Below, one piece after another: positions 62,159 to 64,000 of a stretch of DNA of 64,000 nucleotides. A model generated the notes under the pieces. It did no database searches, was not told the origin of the DNA, and saw only the letters and a list, made by a program, of their open reading frames with translations. The position numbers and the translations under genes are program-made. Position 1 is the first letter of the stretch. Every line of letters begins with the position of its first letter. The stretch spans positions 16,495,254 to 16,559,253 of the forward strand of contig CM055110.1 of assembly GCA_029204225.1 (NCBI GenBank), given 5' to 3'. Origin of the DNA: Diphasiastrum complanatum. Lineage: Eukaryota > Streptophyta > Lycopodiopsida > Lycopodiales > Lycopodiaceae.

Positions 62159-62870
62159 GCACAGGCTGACGCACGGGCTTTACGGCGGCAGAGGAGGACA
62201 GAGAAGCAGAGGGAGAGGGCTGAGGGAGATGATGAGGGCTCGGAGGGTGGAGAGATGCTCGGCGCAGACTATGTGGAGAGGAGTGAGTTGAGGGGGATAC
62301 GGAGGAGGACGAGGAGATGAGGGCGGAGGCACAGGGGGATGACCTGGCATGCGGAGACAGAGGAGGAGCCAGCCATTCCTGCACGTAGGCCTAGGGGGAG
62401 ACCTAGAGGTTCTGGGAGGGGGGGGGCTGAGTACTCTTTTTGTAGAGAGGAGTGGAGCATCACAGCATCATCACAGTGGGTAGGGCCATCCCAGGGCGTA
62501 GGGTCACAGCCACCTGACACACAAGCACGACGGAGCAGACACAGGGGGGCAGCCAGATGGGGGCCAGAGGAGGGGAGAGAGGCAGAGGTAGAGGCAGAGG
62601 TAGAGCTAGAGGCAGGGGGAGGGGGGGGTCCAGAGCCAGAGCACGCAACAAAGAGCCAGAGCACGCAGCAGAGCCAGGGCCACACCACGGCATATGGTTC
62701 CCTCCAGTTCCGATTCATCTGCGGACCCTTAGGACCTGCAGTCAGGCACAGATTCGGATGATTCATCCTAACATGACTCTGACGAGCCTTAGTTGTATGG
62801 TTTTCATTACGTTCATGGAACATCATTGTACCCCTTTTTGGTGCCATGTGGCCCGATATTATATATTATG
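62159..62870 (+). other. Low-complexity Glu/Arg/Gly-rich 3' part of hAT element
   Basis: The transposase frame continues past the TAG as an open, charged, repetitive tail (GRPRGSGRGG, EVEAEVELEAGGGGG). Such tails occur on some plant hAT proteins. Whether it was ever translated is unclear. Confidence 0.4.
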
Positions 62871-62963
62871 ATGATCCTATTCACAACATTGTCGTGATTC
62901 AATATTGTTCTTTGTGGTTTTAGTTCAGCAACTTCGGTTTTATGGTTTATGATTTATGGTTGT

Positions 62964-62987
62964 AGAGAGAGAGAGAGAGAGAGAGAG
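62964..62987. repeat. (GA)n microsatellite inside hAT element
   Basis: GA run of 24 bp, with further impure GA tracts near 63090-63120. Confidence 0.9.
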
Positions 62988-63407
62988 TATGGTTGTTTTG
63001 TCAAAAAATTGTTTCATTTAAGGCTAAAGTTCAGAATGATTCAGCTGGGTTTTTGTTCAGCATGGTTTTAGTTCCGTTTGTTGTGATCAGAGAGAGAGAT
63101 AGAGAGAAGGAGAATCAGAGAAAGGGAGATTCTTGCTATGTTCATTGGGAATGCCCCAATGTGTTCTCTTTTCTTTTTTTTATATGGGATGCAGCTATAG
63201 CGTAAACCTAGGAGTTAGAACACCTAAAAGGGACCATCCTCCACCCGAAACAGTCGGCAAACTACACAATCATAATCCTCTCGATTAGAGCTTTCATCTA
63301 ATACCCATATTGCCTAAAAAAATCTCAAAAAAAAAAACTTGATTCTACACGATTCTGGGAAAATCCTGAATCGCGATTCAGAATCGCGCTGCATCTATGG
63401 TTAAAAG

Positions 63408-63830
63408 TAAGGCAACTCTATCGTGCAAGAGTATGTGGATCACTACAGAGAGGCATTGCTCAAGATAACTCAGGAAGTTCGTAAGTTTCTACGAGTATTT
63501 GACTTTGTAGAGCATCACAAAAAAAGCATTTGAGCTTCCATTAGGAAGCAGCAGACACATGAGTTAGGTGCAATCTAGATGGCCTTGCATTACAAGGACA
63601 ACAAGAAAGCCCATTATCATGGAATGCTCACTGCAAGTAATAAGCAGTCTTGGGGGCAGATTCAAGGTGACTAGAAAGGTAAAGAACTTGGGACTCCTAA
63701 GAGAAAAGGGTTGTATGGCCGGCCAAATCTCGAAAAGGGTTAACCTCCTCCTTTGTTGTTGCCATAAGGCCAGGAGCAGGCAAAGTGAAAAAATCTGTGA
63801 TTTGGATGCACAGTGGGAGAATGTCCATGT
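63408..63830. other. Spacer between two hAT type-A copies
   Basis: 423 bp with short open frames on both strands; nothing recognised. Confidence 0.45.
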
Positions 63831-64000
63831 CATAGATGCAGCGCGATTCTGAATCGTGATCAAAATCGCCATCCCGAATCGCGATTCGGGATTTTCCCAG
63901 AATCGTGTAGAATCGATTTTTTTTTTTTGAATTTTTTTTAGGCAATATGGGTATCAAATGACAGCTCTGATCGAGAGGATTATGATTGTGTAGTTTGCCG
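63831..64000 (-). mobile_element. Second hAT type-A copy, cut by window edge
   Basis: CATAGATGCAGCGCGATTCTG at 63831 and the following 170 bp match the reverse complement of the right end of the first copy (63399 back to about 63245), including the shared 'aggcaatatgggtat' and 'tcgagaggattatgattgtg' blocks. It therefore faces the first copy tail to tail. The predicted duplication is GTCCATGT (63823-63830), to be matched outside the window. Confidence 0.9.

Larger units (their letters stand above)
59834..63407 (+). mobile_element. hAT transposon, type A (3558 bp)
   Basis: The element is 59842-63399 with perfect 8-bp duplication GTTAAAAG (59834-59841 and 63400-63407). The ends are exact 13-bp inverted repeats, CATAGATGCAGCG and CGCTGCATCTATG. 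Left subterminal region has three GAATCGCGATTC palindromes spaced 23 bp apart; right region has one (63368-63379) plus a half-site. Inside is an intron-containing, damaged hAT transposase and a low-complexity 3' part. A second copy's end begins at 63831. Confidence 0.93.

Noticed and set aside
61992-62847. Pro/Ser-rich - strand frames
   Set aside because: They are antisense to the low-complexity Glu/Arg/Gly tail of the hAT element.

Overview
The window reads as nuclear DNA of a land plant with a large, repeat-rich genome. The evidence is split plant-type genes with GT-AG introns, one intron of 11.4 kb, LTR retrotransposons of plant Ty1/copia and Ty3/gypsy type, hAT, MULE and Harbinger-like DNA transposons, and several long (TC)n/(GA)n tracts. 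I cannot fix the lineage from the sequence alone. Sparse genes, huge introns and long AG/CT microsatellites fit a fern or a gymnosperm better than a compact angiosperm genome.

Three host genes can be supported. (1) A nicotinamidase gene on the + strand (five exons, 16449-30327, 254 residues). Its last intron holds a complete Ty1/copia element in antisense, and its third intron holds a small hAT element. (2) An L-ascorbate oxidase-like multicopper oxidase on the - strand (five exons, 37561-39916, 588 residues) with its copper ligands in place. (3) The last three exons of a DUF1232/RNF170-like membrane protein gene on the - strand (55599-57081). Its upstream RING-coding exons were not found here.

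Layout. 0.7-3.6 kb: decayed MULE transposase (-). 3.95-4.12 kb: uninterrupted (TC)86. 4.5-9.3 kb: degenerate unrecognised ORFs and a collapsed gypsy pol. 9.3-16 kb: mostly non-coding, with a Harbinger-like MITE at 12.16-12.57 kb and a 318-bp hAT MITE just upstream of nicotinamidase. 16.4-30.3 kb: nicotinamidase. 30.3-37.6 kb: non-coding old repeats. 37.6-39.9 kb: ascorbate oxidase. 40-48.6 kb: tandem repeats, an unrecognised coding-like segment, and copia and chromovirus remnants. 48.6-55.6 kb: no gene recognised. 55.6-57.1 kb: DUF1232 gene. 58.8-64 kb: a cluster of hAT elements.

The most interesting content is a set of hAT elements. Four are complete, each bounded by a perfect 8-bp target-site duplication, and a fifth is cut by the window edge. 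All carry related short terminal inverted repeats and subterminal palindromes centred on CGCG (GAATCGCGATTC, GGAACGCGTTCC, GAAACGCGTTTC). The family has diverged into at least three types. One small element has one end like type A and the other like type B. One type-B element carries a captured piece of a host FCP1-like phosphatase-domain gene. The largest type-A element keeps the BED finger and the hAT dimerisation domain but has lost the catalytic core between them.

The three host genes have unrelated functions (NAD salvage, apoplastic ascorbate oxidation, membrane-protein ubiquitylation) and show no sign of joint regulation.
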